DNA from: Rhodobacteraceae bacterium HIMB11
GTDB lineage: Bacteria; Pseudomonadota; Alphaproteobacteria; Rhodobacterales; Rhodobacteraceae
Assembly (NCBI GenBank): GCA_000472185.1
Contig: AVDB01000005.1
Coordinates: forward strand, 124,001-188,000
Reading direction: 5' to 3'
DNA: 64,000 bases
Positions 25,456 to 36,545 of this stretch are shown one piece after another. A program made the position numbers and the translations under genes. Below the pieces are notes generated by a model, which did no database searches, was not told where the DNA came from, and saw only the letters and a program-made list of their open reading frames with translations. How positions within the stretch are numbered: the stretch's first letter is position 1; every line of letters starts with the position of its first letter.

Positions 25456-26183
25456 GTGAATTTTGGGTATTTTAAAGAATTTGCTTTGACTCGGGGCGCT
25501 GCTGTTTGGCACGAGCTAGAGCGTGGCATTGACACGTTTTCATTGGGAAGTGTTATTTCCTTGCGCAGTCGTGCGGCGGATGATCGTCGCACCGATAAAC
25601 TGCGACAAGGCAAAACACAGATGAAAATGCCCGATGATGCAGACTGGGTTTGGCGCCCTGATGTCTTTGCCACGCGGCTTGGGCAAATGAATTCCGTTGT
25701 CAAATCTGCCCGCTATGACTTGGGTACGTCCATTGTGGTCCACCACAACGACACTGACCCAGAGTTGATTGTACGTCAGTTCAAAAATATGGGTGTCGAC
25801 GATTTGGCCCCCTTTGGCCTCTCTGTTGAAACCTATGAATTCAAGGGATCCTTCCTGTCATTGGCGATTGATTTGCCCAGCGAAGTTGCAACGGGATTAA
25901 CGAAAACCACATTTTTGAAGTGGAAGGCAAACTGTCATTGGATCACCCAATGCCCGTGTTCGTGCGGTTGAACGTAAAGCATGATCCAAATGTAGAAGAG
26001 TTATTGCAGGAAATCCCACATGGTGCGAACCGCCTCTACCTAGAGTTTGACTTGGGATACTGCGACCTGCATGAGGCACGCGTTGAAAATGTTTGGCTTG
26101 ATCTGATATTTGATGATCCTCCGGTGAACCGCGCAAAAATTTCGTACCTAGTGTTTTATCGCCGTCCCAGAGCAAAATTTTAA
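25456..26183 (+). pseudogene. DUF6478 family protein gene with a one-base frameshift
   Basis: Two overlapping frames together encode one protein of about 242 residues resembling DUF6478, a Rhodobacteraceae family of unknown function. The first frame runs from GTG at 25456 to a stop at 25971, and homology lasts to about LTKT near 25910. The second frame carries VEGKLSLDHPMPVFVRLNVK from 25920, then FDLGYCDLHEARVENVWLDL and a YRRPRAKF end at 26183. The whole span is 728 bases, one short of a multiple of three, consistent with loss of one base in the AAAA or TTTTT run at 25903-25916. A ribosome-binding site and normal ends remain. It may be a recent mutation or a sequencing error. Confidence 0.75.
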
Positions 26184-26195
26184 ATAGGATGCCAC

Positions 26196-26562
26196 ATGCA
26201 GTTGGATAAAATTGATTTTTCAAACGGGATGTGGCGCGGTCTGTTGACCGCAGAAAACTCTGGTACCTTGCCATCATTCAGCGTTGAATTGAATGGCGCG
26301 GTAGTCGAGGACACACGCATATCTGCGGGGCCGAGTGATCGTGAATGGGTGATTGATATTCCAATTCCCAAACACGCGATTGGGGATGGCGTTTACACTA
26401 TTTTTGATTTTCGTTCAGGGCAATTCGGTTCCAGTGGGCAGTTTTTGCATATCGGCAGGCCGTGCAATGGAATATGATCTGCAAGCCGAAGTTGCCCTGT
26501 TGCGGGAAGAGTTGGAAATTCTGAAACGGGCGTTTCGACGTCATATCCACAACGAGGGCTAG
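26196..26562 (+). pseudogene. Conserved hypothetical gene with helical C-terminus, one-base frameshift
   Basis: The first frame, from ATG 26196, gives a beta-rich region through GQFGSSGQFLHI and then runs off into a stop at 26477. The family's C-terminal helix, YDLQAEVALLREELEILKRA with a following FRRH, lies one frame over and ends at 26562. Removing one G at about 26454 joins them as LHIAGRAMEYDLQAEV, which matches the arrangement I recall for this roughly 120-residue Rhodobacteraceae protein. The function is unknown; the end is probably a coiled coil. It directly follows the DUF6478 gene, which is also frameshifted. A split into two separate genes is less likely. Confidence 0.65.
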
Positions 26563-26583
26563 GTGCCGCCGCGTTACGGGTGA

Positions 26584-28677
<2,094 letters not shown>

Positions 28678-28769
28678 GGTTTCTTGTAAATACCTCTATC
28701 TTGTCCTGCCTCTGCCCCAGTCTTGCCCAAGTTTGGGGCGAATAAGGTGGAGAAAGAAGTGAGGAAAAT

Positions 28770-29675
28770 ATGGACCGTTTGACAGAAATGGAAGCCTTTG
28801 CCACCGTGGTTGACCAAGGTGGTTTTACAGACGCCGCGCGCAAAATGGGGATTTCAAAATCTGCCGTTTCGAAACATATTTCCAGTCTTGAAACACGACT
28901 TGGTGCGCGATTGCCAAATCGTATCACCCGCCGTGTTAGTCCAACTGAAATCGGCCTGGCCTATTATGATCGTGCACGCCGTGTGCTATACGATGCGGGC
29001 GAGGCAGATGCATTGGTCAGTTCAATGCAATCGGCACCAACTGGGATGCTAAGTGTTTCGGTTGGAACTGACTTTGGCTCTATGCATTTGTCACCTGTGC
29101 TGGGTGATTTTTTGGCGCAATTTCCAGATGTGTCCGTAAATTTGGAATTGGACAACCGCTACATCGAAATGATTTCTGAGGGCTATGATGCCGCCATTCG
29201 TGTGGGTGAAATGGAAGACAGCTCGCTTCGCGCAAGTAAAATCGCAGAAACAACAATTCGTATGGTCGCAAGCCCCGGATATCTTCAACGCGCGGGTCGT
29301 CCGCGTCGGATCGAGGATTTGGGTGCGCATAAATTGCCGCATTATACCAATCAGGCAAATGGCGCGGTTTGGAAAATGACCTCGCAGACAGGGGGAAAAC
29401 GTCAAATCCGGACAACGGGTAGTTTTACGGTCAATGATGGGCAATCCCTGTTGAATGCGGCGATCAATGGTCTGGGGATCGCATATTTGCGATCCTTCTT
29501 ATACGCATCTGCACTGGCCGAAGGCCGCGTTGTCGATGTGATGCTCGAATTGCCAAAAGAAACCCAAGGGATCTATGTGGTGTATCCCCCAGGTAAATTC
29601 ACGCAACCAAAGGTGCGTGCATTTATTGATTATTTGGCGCAGACCTTTGCACGCAAAGGACCAGATCACTGGTGA
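28770..29675 (+). CDS. LysR family transcriptional regulator
   Basis: This 301-residue LysR-type regulator has the N-terminal winged helix MDRLTEMEAFATVVDQGGFT followed by the recognition-helix region KMGISKSAVSKHISSLETRL. The C-terminal periplasmic-binding-like effector domain spans about residues 90-295. It lies 92 bases downstream of fadH on the same strand, with no divergent partner, so its target is not indicated by position. The strong GAGG-type site sits before the ATG at 28770. It converges on the OmpA-like gene with a one-base gap. Confidence 0.9.
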   Translation: MDRLTEMEAFATVVDQGGFTDAARKMGISKSAVSKHISSLETRLGARLPNRITRRVSPTEIGLAYYDRARRVLYDAGEADALVSSMQSAPTGMLSVSVGTDFGSMHLSPVLGDFLAQFPDVSVNLELDNRYIEMISEGYDAAIRVGEMEDSSLRASKIAETTIRMVASPGYLQRAGRPRRIEDLGAHKLPHYTNQANGAVWKMTSQTGGKRQIRTTGSFTVNDGQSLLNAAINGLGIAYLRSFLYASALAEGRVVDVMLELPKETQGIYVVYPPGKFTQPKVRAFIDYLAQTFARKGPDHW

Positions 29676-29676
29676 T

Positions 29677-30603
29677 TTACTGCAAAACCACCGCTTCCAC
29701 GCGGCGGTTTTGTTCACGTCCTTCTGGTGTTTGATTGCTGGCCCGAGGGGACAGAAATGCAATTCCTTCAGCGGTGATGCGCGATTTTTGAATGCCGTAT
29801 TTTGAAATCAAACGCTGACGAACAGCTTCGGCGCGTTGTTTTGAAATGGCGATATTCCCCTCTAACCCGCCGACCGCATCGCTGTGACCGACCAGTACAA
29901 TTTTTGTATTCGGATTTTGGCGCAGATAGTCCGCCAATTCGGACAGGATTGAAAACGGCCCTTCCCCCAAATTTGTAGAGCCACTGGTGAAATCCAACCC
30001 TTCAAGTGTGACAGCGCCCGTTTGGGTGAATTGATCGCTGACGTTTGTTGTGGGCGTCGGTTGGGCGATGGTTTTGATTTTCGAGTGCGTCACAGGCGCG
30101 TCTGCTGAGGGATCAACACGGCGTTCTTGGATATAGACCCGCTCTCCAATTCTGGAAATCAGGATGTTGATTATCCGATCAGATCCCTTGAAGCCTGTAA
30201 TGGACAGAAAATCCCGCAGATTCATATACATATTGGGGGGCGAAACGATGGGTGTATTCACACGATAATCAAATCCGCCGCATTCATTTGACATGCAGTC
30301 CAAGGTGATTTGGAATTCTGCATCCCGTAACGTTTGACGAATGGGGGCCGCAACCTGTGCAGGTGTGATGGATGTCGCGCGTAATTCAAATGTTGAAACC
30401 GTGGCTGTGCCGCTGCGCTTTTCATGTGGTACGCTGGATTGTTGCGACCATGGTCCAATTGGAACGCGGAGGGTTCCGTTTTCCGTTTGCTGTGTAAATA
30501 AACGCTCAACACCACTGGGATACGGGACATCCAACCCCGCGAATACTGGATGGCTTAGGGTCAGCGCCAATACTATGGAAAGTGATCTAACGGCTTTGTG
30601 CAT
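29677..30603 (-). CDS. OmpA family protein
   Basis: This 308-residue protein has a Sec signal peptide (MHKAVRSLSIVLALTLSHPVFA) and a C-terminal OmpA-like peptidoglycan-binding domain. That domain begins near GLDFTSGSTNLGEGPFSILS and contains the diaminopimelate-binding residues in VLVGHSDAVGGLEGNIAIS and the final EQNRRVEAVVL. The middle region has no recognised domain. It probably links envelope layers to the wall. I prefer the ATG at 30603, which gives a compact signal peptide; an ATG at 30615 is also in frame. Its start overlaps the end of the upstream AhpD-like gene, suggesting coexpression. Confidence 0.85.
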   Translation of the reverse strand: MHKAVRSLSIVLALTLSHPVFAGLDVPYPSGVERLFTQQTENGTLRVPIGPWSQQSSVPHEKRSGTATVSTFELRATSITPAQVAAPIRQTLRDAEFQITLDCMSNECGGFDYRVNTPIVSPPNMYMNLRDFLSITGFKGSDRIINILISRIGERVYIQERRVDPSADAPVTHSKIKTIAQPTPTTNVSDQFTQTGAVTLEGLDFTSGSTNLGEGPFSILSELADYLRQNPNTKIVLVGHSDAVGGLEGNIAISKQRAEAVRQRLISKYGIQKSRITAEGIAFLSPRASNQTPEGREQNRRVEAVVLQ

Positions 30604-31159
30604 GATAGGCGTCATTTGGGCGCATATCTATGGCACTGGCCACGCGGTTTGACATGTTGAAAAAGGCCGCGACATTCGCGATGTCCCAAATGTCCTGATC
30701 GCTAAATCCAACCGACCGCAGGTCAGCGCGATCACTTTCTTCGATACGGTGGCTTTCAATTGTGATTTTTTCGGCAAAATCCAACATTGCGCGTTGACGT
30801 GCACTTAGGTCCGCAACGCGGTAATTCATGACCAGCATTTCGCCTAAAATAGGATCGTCCGACAATTCGCGCACAGCCTGACCATGCGCCGTCAAACAGT
30901 AAAAGCATTTGTTCACAGAGGACACAACGACCGCGATCATTTCGCGTTCCAATTTGCTTAGCCCGCTGTCGGCCAACATCGTTTCATTATAAAGCGCTGT
31001 AAACGCATTCAATTTGTCGATATTAAACGCGTGAGCAACCAAAACATTCGGAACTATTCCCAATTTTTCTTGGCATATATCAAAATATTTTTGTGTCTTT
31101 TCAGGAAGGGGTGATAGGGGTGGCAAATTAAGGGCCGTGACCTGATCATTCTCGCTCAT
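30587..31159 (-). CDS. Peroxidase-related (AhpD/carboxymuconolactone decarboxylase-like) protein
   Basis: This 190-residue protein belongs to the AhpD-like carboxymuconolactone decarboxylase fold, in the 'peroxidase-related enzyme' subgroup. The redox motif CFYCLTAHG supplies the CxxC pair and the nearby His, as in AhpD, supporting a thiol-dependent peroxide or alkyl-hydroperoxide reductase role in the cytoplasm. The electron donor is unknown. It is the third gene of a - strand run (CinA-like, GNAT, this gene, OmpA) with gaps of a few bases or overlaps, so an operon is likely. Confidence 0.87.
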   Translation of the reverse strand: MSENDQVTALNLPPLSPLPEKTQKYFDICQEKLGIVPNVLVAHAFNIDKLNAFTALYNETMLADSGLSKLEREMIAVVVSSVNKCFYCLTAHGQAVRELSDDPILGEMLVMNYRVADLSARQRAMLDFAEKITIESHRIEESDRADLRSVGFSDQDIWDIANVAAFFNMSNRVASAIDMRPNDAYHAQSR

Positions 31160-31162
31160 CCG

Positions 31163-31894
31163 TTATCCTTTCATTCTATAATGGTACTCTCCCACAACTT
31201 TCATGCCGATGGAACGATAAAGCGCGTTGGCCGCCACATTTGCCTTGGTGCAGGCAACGTTCAGCCGACTGGCCCCCTGTTCTGCGGCCCAAAAGGCGGC
31301 TTGTTTCATCAGCCAACTGGCCACACCCTGTTGGCGTTGTGCGGCGCGTATTTCGACTGCGTGAACAAAGGCATCCTTGCTGTGAACGGCCGCAAATCCG
31401 ACCCCCGCGGGATGATCATTCCATCGTGCTAGAATGGATGTTTTTGGCCCCTGAACACGTTTCATGACATTGACACGCGCGTCTGAAATGCCCCCTTCGG
31501 CCCACATGTCGATTTCAATTGCAAGTGGTGGCCAAACCGAAAACATGGACACTTTGGGTGGCCGTTCAATTGTTAGGGTATCAACAGAGGTGGAATAGAT
31601 ATTCACGGGATCAACAATGTCATATCCCGTATCGGCCAGCGCGTGATCCAGATCATGATCTTGATCAATGATCATGAAAAGGGGCGTTTGCCCCAAATCT
31701 CGCATGGTTGCTTCCGCCGTTTGAATGTCTGCTGGCGTCCAATCAGGATTGGGTGTCGCGGCCGAAACGCGTTTGCCACCCTCTTGGCCATCGCGGATGA
31801 TCCACGGGCCAATGGATTGACGGACCGCGGCGGGCCATGTTGCGTCAAGCGCGGTTAGAATATCGCTGAAATCATCCCAAGTTTGCTTCTGCAT
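31163..31894 (-). CDS. GNAT family N-acetyltransferase
   Basis: This 243-residue protein carries a GNAT acetyl-CoA-binding domain in its C-terminal half. VHAVEIRAAQRQQGVASWLM contains the R/Q-x-x-G-x-A pyrophosphate loop, and NVACTKANVAANALYRSIGM is the family's closing region. The N-terminal half is divergent. The acetyl acceptor is unknown. The start overlaps the end of the CinA-like gene by 23 bases and the stop is three bases before the AhpD-like gene start, fitting an operon. Confidence 0.85.
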   Translation of the reverse strand: MQKQTWDDFSDILTALDATWPAAVRQSIGPWIIRDGQEGGKRVSAATPNPDWTPADIQTAEATMRDLGQTPLFMIIDQDHDLDHALADTGYDIVDPVNIYSTSVDTLTIERPPKVSMFSVWPPLAIEIDMWAEGGISDARVNVMKRVQGPKTSILARWNDHPAGVGFAAVHSKDAFVHAVEIRAAQRQQGVASWLMKQAAFWAAEQGASRLNVACTKANVAANALYRSIGMKVVGEYHYRMKG

Positions 31895-32600
31895 GTGCTA
31901 TCTTTTCTATGGCCCGTTTGATCTCTGCGAGGTCGGTGCCCCGCACAACGATGTTTGTGCCATAAACCCCATCCTGTTGGAAGGGATATGAACCTATAGA
32001 AAGGTTCGGAAATTTATCTGCAATCTGACCCAATGGGGCCGCAATGTCGCCTTCGCCGCGCATGCAACGGTGCGTTTCACTGATCAGGGGCGCACCGCCC
32101 GTAAGCGTGGGTAAAACACTTTGTACCATTGCTTTGAAAACCGATGGGACGCCTGCCATGACATGGACGTTTTTCAACACAAACCCAGGTGCGATGGACA
32201 CAGGGTTTTCGATCAAGGTAGCCCTGTCTGGAATGCGCGCCATGCGTAGTCGTGCGTCGTTCAATTCGCGTCCCGTTTCTGCGTAGTAGTCCGCTAAAAG
32301 TTTGCGTGCATCTGGGCGTACATCAATGTGATCATCAAAGGCAGCTGCCACACAATCGGCGGTTATATCGTCATGCGTTGGGCCAATCCCGCCAGAGGTG
32401 AACACATATGTATAGGCATCTGACATCGCAGATACTGCTGACGTGATTGCAGCGGGATCATCGCTAATCACGCGGACCTCTTTCAAATCAATCGCGTGTT
32501 CGGTCAGAACGCCTGCAAGGTGGTGCATATTCGCATCCCGCGTCCGCCCTGATAGAATTTCATCCCCAATGACGATCATTGCAGCGGTTGGGTTAGTCAT
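31872..32600 (-). CDS. CinA-like molybdopterin-binding domain protein
   Basis: This 242-residue protein is the N-terminal MoaB/MogA-like domain of CinA without the C-terminal nicotinamide-nucleotide deamidase. Motifs are MIVIGDEILSGRTRDANMHH at the start, VFTSGGIGPTHDDIT near residue 65 and GVPSVFKAM. Stand-alone relatives are often called 'competence/damage-inducible protein A' and may act as ADP-ribose or nucleotide pyrophosphatases; a direct cofactor role is not shown. It is divergent from sfsA with 45 bases between the starts. Confidence 0.85.
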   Translation of the reverse strand: MTNPTAAMIVIGDEILSGRTRDANMHHLAGVLTEHAIDLKEVRVISDDPAAITSAVSAMSDAYTYVFTSGGIGPTHDDITADCVAAAFDDHIDVRPDARKLLADYYAETGRELNDARLRMARIPDRATLIENPVSIAPGFVLKNVHVMAGVPSVFKAMVQSVLPTLTGGAPLISETHRCMRGEGDIAAPLGQIADKFPNLSIGSYPFQQDGVYGTNIVVRGTDLAEIKRAIEKIAHAEANLG

Positions 32601-32645
32601 ATAGCGTTCCTTTCGTATTCACATACCAAGCTATAGGCTGTTTCG

Positions 32646-33344
32646 ATGGAGTTTCAATCACCCTTAATCCGCGCAAAGCTGATCCGCAGGTACAAACGTT
32701 TTCTAAGCGATGTTTTGTTGTCTGACGGACGCGAGATCACGGCCCATTGTGCAAATCCTGGATCCATGAGGGGCCTGCTGGATGAGGGCACCATTGCATG
32801 GGTTGAACCCAATGATGATCCTAAGAAAAAGTTGAAATTCGCGTGGCGGATCGCGGAATTGACCACAGGCGCAATGGTATTGGTTGATACGGCGCAGGCA
32901 AATCGCATCGTTAAAGAGGCATTGGAAAACAGCGCAATTTCAGAATTCGCAAATCAGAGTTTCCGTCCAGAGGTTAAATATGGCGAAGGAAGTCGGATTG
33001 ATTTTCTGCTGACAGATCAGTCGGGACAACAAACATTTGTCGAGGTGAAATCCGTAACCCTATCCCGTGAAACTGGATCTGCCGAATTTCCCGATAGTGT
33101 GACCGCACGCGGTACCAAGCATTTGCAAGAACTGTCAAAAGTGGTTGAACAAGGACACCGTGCGGTGATGTTTTATTTAGTGAACCGCACCGATTGTGAT
33201 GTGGTTTCTATCGCCGCCGACATTGATCCGACCTATGCCGCTGCACTAGACGGCGCACAACGCGCTGGGGTTGAAGTGATCGCCTATCGCGCCGATATCG
33301 CCCCCAACCGAATTACCTTGGGCCCAAGAGTTGCGTTTCGTTAA
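32646..33344 (+). CDS. sfsA: SfsA family protein (DNA/RNA nuclease SfsA)
   Basis: This 232-residue protein is SfsA, named for sugar fermentation stimulation in E. coli. It has the N-terminal OB-like domain with AHCANPGSMRGLLDEG and the C-terminal PD-(D/E)xK-type nuclease core with SRIDFLLTD and TFVEVKSVTLS. The product is proposed to bind or cut nucleic acid; a metabolic role is not clear. The length is typical. It lies between the CinA-like gene (divergent) and map (46 bases downstream, same strand). Confidence 0.93.
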   Translation: MEFQSPLIRAKLIRRYKRFLSDVLLSDGREITAHCANPGSMRGLLDEGTIAWVEPNDDPKKKLKFAWRIAELTTGAMVLVDTAQANRIVKEALENSAISEFANQSFRPEVKYGEGSRIDFLLTDQSGQQTFVEVKSVTLSRETGSAEFPDSVTARGTKHLQELSKVVEQGHRAVMFYLVNRTDCDVVSIAADIDPTYAAALDGAQRAGVEVIAYRADIAPNRITLGPRVAFR

Positions 33345-33390
33345 GCGGATCGCTAGGTAGGCACAAGACATCGACAGATCGGACACGAAC

Positions 33391-34206
33391 GTGGCAAAAC
33401 TTAACGGCATCCGCAAAACCAAAGACGGAATTGATATCTATGCGCCCTCAGATTTTGAAGGTATGCGCAAGGCGGGGGCAGTTGCGGCCAAAATTTTGGA
33501 TGACGTGATCGAGGTTATCGAGCCGGGGAAAACCACAGCCGCAATTGATAATTTCGTTGAACAAAAAATTGCGGAATATGGCGTGACCTCGGCCACGATT
33601 GGGTATCGCGGGTATCAGCATGCCACGTGTATCAGTGTAAACCACGTTGTCTGTCATGGCATTCCAGGTGACAAAAAAATCACGGATGGTGACATCCTAA
33701 ACATTGATGTGACCGTGATTGTTGATGGTTGGTATGGGGATACATCACGGATGTATGTCGCGGGTAAGCTGCCTCGTAAATCCGAACGTTTGATCCAAGT
33801 GACCCATGACGCCCTGTTCAAAGGCATTGAAATGGTCCGCCCTGGCGCAACCTTTGGTGATATTGGCCATGCGATCCAATCCTATGTCGAAGGAAACCGC
33901 ATGTCGGTTGTCCGTGATTTTTGTGGTCACGGTTTGGGCAAGGTGTTTCACGCCGCACCGAATGTGTTGCACTACGGACGTGCAGGTACGGGCCCGGTGC
34001 TGGAAGAGGGCATGTTTTTCACCATTGAACCCATGGTGAATTTGGGTCGCCCAGAGACTAAAATTCTGGCCGATGATTGGACGGCGGTGACGCGTGATCG
34101 CTCCTTATCGGCACAGTTTGAACATTCAATTGGTGTGACCGCAGATGGTTTTGAAATTTTTACCCTGTCACCTGCGGGCAAATTCCATCCGACTTATTCG
34201 GTGTAG
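33391..34206 (+). CDS. map: Methionine aminopeptidase type I
   Basis: Map removes the N-terminal methionine from nascent proteins after deformylation. The 271-residue protein has the metal-binding residues in ILNIDVTVIVDGWYGDTSRM (two Asp), CGHGLGKVFHAAPNVLHYG (His), MFFTIEPMVN (Glu) and SAQFEHSIGVT (Glu). The start codon is GTG at 33391 with a weak GGACACG site; no better start in this frame gives the expected AKLNGIRKTKDGI. The end overlaps the convergent rsmD gene by 13 bases. Confidence 0.96.
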   Translation: MAKLNGIRKTKDGIDIYAPSDFEGMRKAGAVAAKILDDVIEVIEPGKTTAAIDNFVEQKIAEYGVTSATIGYRGYQHATCISVNHVVCHGIPGDKKITDGDILNIDVTVIVDGWYGDTSRMYVAGKLPRKSERLIQVTHDALFKGIEMVRPGATFGDIGHAIQSYVEGNRMSVVRDFCGHGLGKVFHAAPNVLHYGRAGTGPVLEEGMFFTIEPMVNLGRPETKILADDWTAVTRDRSLSAQFEHSIGVTADGFEIFTLSPAGKFHPTYSV

Positions 34207-34757
34207 CGCAAAAACGTGGCCTGCGTGTCGCCAAATTTCCGTTGATCAAGAATACTAAATCCATCTGGTGGGGAAACATCCGATCCTTCTTCCCAAATGA
34301 TTAGGGCATCTGGTGCGATCCAACCTTGGCGCGAGGCACTTGGCAGTGCCCTTTCCCCCAATCCTTTTTTGTATGGCGGATCCAAAAAGATCAGGGAATA
34401 GGGTTCGGTATCACATTTCGGCAGGCGGGTAGCATCCATCTTTTTCACCTGCGTGCGTTCAGACACACCGCAAATTTCAATATTTTTTCGCAGGATGCTG
34501 AGGGATTTGCCGCCCATTTCAACACAGCACAGGTGATCTGCACCGCGCGACATTGCCTCAAGCCCGATTGCGCCTGTGCCTGCAAATAGATCTAGGACAC
34601 GTGCACCGGTGATCGGGTCATCAAAGCGGCCTGATCCAAGGATGTTAAACAGGCTTTCGCGGACACGATCTGTTGTGGGGCGCAGGTGCGCGGCCTTATC
34701 CCCTTTGCCGACCGAGGCAAGGGCGCGACCACGAAAATCTCCTGCGATAATCCTCAC
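34194..34757 (-). CDS. rsmD: 16S rRNA guanine-N2 methyltransferase RsmD
   Basis: RsmD methylates a guanine (G966 in E. coli) of 16S rRNA using SAM. The 187-residue protein has MRIIAGDFRGRAL at the start, RPTTDRVRESLFNIL, the SAM site VLDLFAGTGAIGLEAMSRGA and the catalytic LIFLDPPYKKG (DPPY), all standard. Its ATG overlaps the stop of the upstream FAD reductase gene by four bases (ATGA), so the two are coupled. It converges on map with a 13-base overlap. Confidence 0.95.
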   Translation of the reverse strand: MRIIAGDFRGRALASVGKGDKAAHLRPTTDRVRESLFNILGSGRFDDPITGARVLDLFAGTGAIGLEAMSRGADHLCCVEMGGKSLSILRKNIEICGVSERTQVKKMDATRLPKCDTEPYSLIFLDPPYKKGLGERALPSASRQGWIAPDALIIWEEGSDVSPPDGFSILDQRKFGDTQATFLRYTE

Positions 34758-35968
34758 TTTTTCAGCAATGCTTTTAGGTTGGTTTCAGGATCCATTGCCT
34801 CTTGTGGGGTGGGGGATTTTCCCATCTCAATCAGGCGCTTGCCAACCATGTAGGCGCGTGAATCATTTATGGCATCCACGGCCAACAATGTATCGCCCTG
34901 ATAATACCAAAATGACTGTGCATCGCTGTCTGCATCTCGGCGTTCATACACGGCGTCATATCCACGGTTCAGTCCCGCGATTTGCAATTTGATGTCGTAT
35001 TGATCTGACCAGAACCACGGCATTGGAATATACGGAACGTCTTGGCCCATGATATTTGCGGCAACATTTTCTGCCTGATCGATTGCGTTTTGAACGCTTT
35101 CAAGACGAATGCGTTCGCCCTTATAGGGGAGGGATGCGCAATCACCTGCGGCATAGACATTTGGTGCGGATGTGCGACCAAATTCATCAACCTTGATGCC
35201 ATTTTCTAATGTGATGCCTGCGGCCTCTGCCAATTCTGACGCGGGTAAAATACCAACGCCGACAACCGCAAAATCAATTTCGATTTCGCTGCCATCGCTA
35301 AGTTTGGCGGCACCTACGCGTCCATTACGTTCGATCAGGTGGTCCAATCCCACGCCTTCGCGAATGTCGACGCCCTGCGCCGTGTGTGCCGCGCGAAAAT
35401 AATCCGAGGTTTGGGGGGCGGCAACGCGTTGCAAAATACGATCTGCCATTTCTACCAAGGTGACGTTAACACCTTTTTTAGCGGCGACGGCTGCGGCCTC
35501 TAACCCAATATAACCACCCCCAATAATCAGGGTGCGCCGTCCCACTTGGAATTCGTCTGCCATTGCATCGGCATCCGCCAGATCGCGCATGGAATACACC
35601 CCTGCCAAATCACCACCAATCTTTGCGGGCAATCTGCGCGGCCAAGATCCAGTTGTTAGGATCAGGTTGTCGTAAGAAAGCGCTTCCCCCTGAATCGAGA
35701 TTGATTTTTCTGCTGTGTCGATCGCATCAACCTTGGTGCCCAGACGAAGGGTAATGTTGTTTGTTTCGTAAAAATCTATCGGGCGCAAATAAAGACGTTC
35801 TAACTCCATTTCGCCCAGCATATATTTCTTGGACAAGGGCGGGCGTTGATAGGGTGGGGCAGTTTCTGCACCGATCAGCTTGATGTCGCCTTCGTACCCT
35901 AAATTGCGCAGTTTTGCTGCCGCCGCTGATCCTGCTTGGCCTGCGCCGATAATTATTGTGCCCGACAT
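34754..35968 (-). CDS. FAD-dependent NAD(P)H:ferredoxin/rubredoxin reductase-like oxidoreductase
   Basis: This 404-residue flavoprotein has two dinucleotide-binding motifs, TIIIGAGQAGSAAAAKLRNL (FAD) and TLIIGGGYIGLEAAAVAAKK (NAD(P)H). It also has the FAD-ribityl motif VYAAGDCASLPY and a C-terminal reductase domain of the type seen in ferredoxin reductases of oxygenase systems. The electron acceptor is not encoded nearby. I chose the ATG at 35968 because it follows ATAGGAAAA and puts the first FAD motif at residue 4; an upstream in-frame ATG at 36001 adds eleven residues. It overlaps rsmD by four bases. The peroxiredoxin gene is divergent, 86 bases away. Confidence 0.9.
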   Translation of the reverse strand: MSGTIIIGAGQAGSAAAAKLRNLGYEGDIKLIGAETAPPYQRPPLSKKYMLGEMELERLYLRPIDFYETNNITLRLGTKVDAIDTAEKSISIQGEALSYDNLILTTGSWPRRLPAKIGGDLAGVYSMRDLADADAMADEFQVGRRTLIIGGGYIGLEAAAVAAKKGVNVTLVEMADRILQRVAAPQTSDYFRAAHTAQGVDIREGVGLDHLIERNGRVGAAKLSDGSEIEIDFAVVGVGILPASELAEAAGITLENGIKVDEFGRTSAPNVYAAGDCASLPYKGERIRLESVQNAIDQAENVAANIMGQDVPYIPMPWFWSDQYDIKLQIAGLNRGYDAVYERRDADSDAQSFWYYQGDTLLAVDAINDSRAYMVGKRLIEMGKSPTPQEAMDPETNLKALLKK

Positions 35969-36054
35969 TTTGATTTTCCTATGGCCGAAAATTTCAAACA
36001 CGCTAAACCTATCGCAATCACATTACGAAACGCAATTGCGAAAGGACAATTTTC

Positions 36055-36543
36055 ATGGAGATTTCCAGTGGTGTAACCCTGCCCGATGCAACTCTTTTGA
36101 TGAAAGATGCAGATGGGATCCATTCGGTTTCATTGGCCGACAAGATGAAGGGGCGAAAAGTCATTATTTTTGCAGTGCCAGGTGCATTTACACCGACGTG
36201 TTCATCCGCGCATGTACCAAGTTTTATTCGAACAATAGATGCGTTTGCAGCCAAGGGCGTCGACGAAATCATCTGTATTTCTGTGAATGATCCGCACGTC
36301 ATGCACGCATGGGGCGAAGTGACGGGCGCAACCGAAGCAGGGATCACAATGTTGGCCGACGCCGAAAGTGCCTTTACCAAGGCGATCGGCATGGATTTTA
36401 CTGCGCCACCTGTTGGTCTAATCGCTCGCGCGAAACGATTTGCGATGTATGTCGTTGATGGTGTTGTTAAGGTTTATGCACCAGAGGTGGGCACAGGTGT
36501 ATGCGACCTATCAGGTGGTGAAGCGTTACTGGAACAGATCTAG
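36055..36543 (+). CDS. Peroxiredoxin 5 family protein
   Basis: This 162-residue peroxiredoxin of the Prx5 type reduces hydroperoxides. The peroxidatic Cys49 lies in VPGAFTPTCSSAHVPSF. A second Cys150 near the end (TGVCDLSGG) may act as resolving Cys, or the enzyme may use glutathione; sequence does not settle this. It is divergent from the FAD reductase and converges with a two-base gap on the COG3146 gene. An aggacaattttc segment before the ATG is the likely ribosome-binding region. Confidence 0.92.
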   Translation: MEISSGVTLPDATLLMKDADGIHSVSLADKMKGRKVIIFAVPGAFTPTCSSAHVPSFIRTIDAFAAKGVDEIICISVNDPHVMHAWGEVTGATEAGITMLADAESAFTKAIGMDFTAPPVGLIARAKRFAMYVVDGVVKVYAPEVGTGVCDLSGGEALLEQI

Positions 36544-36545
36544 CG

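Noticed and set aside
26468-26562. A separate short gene starting at ATG 26468.
   Set aside because: It would encode only the family's C-terminal helix and lacks a ribosome-binding site; a one-base frameshift of a single gene explains both halves.
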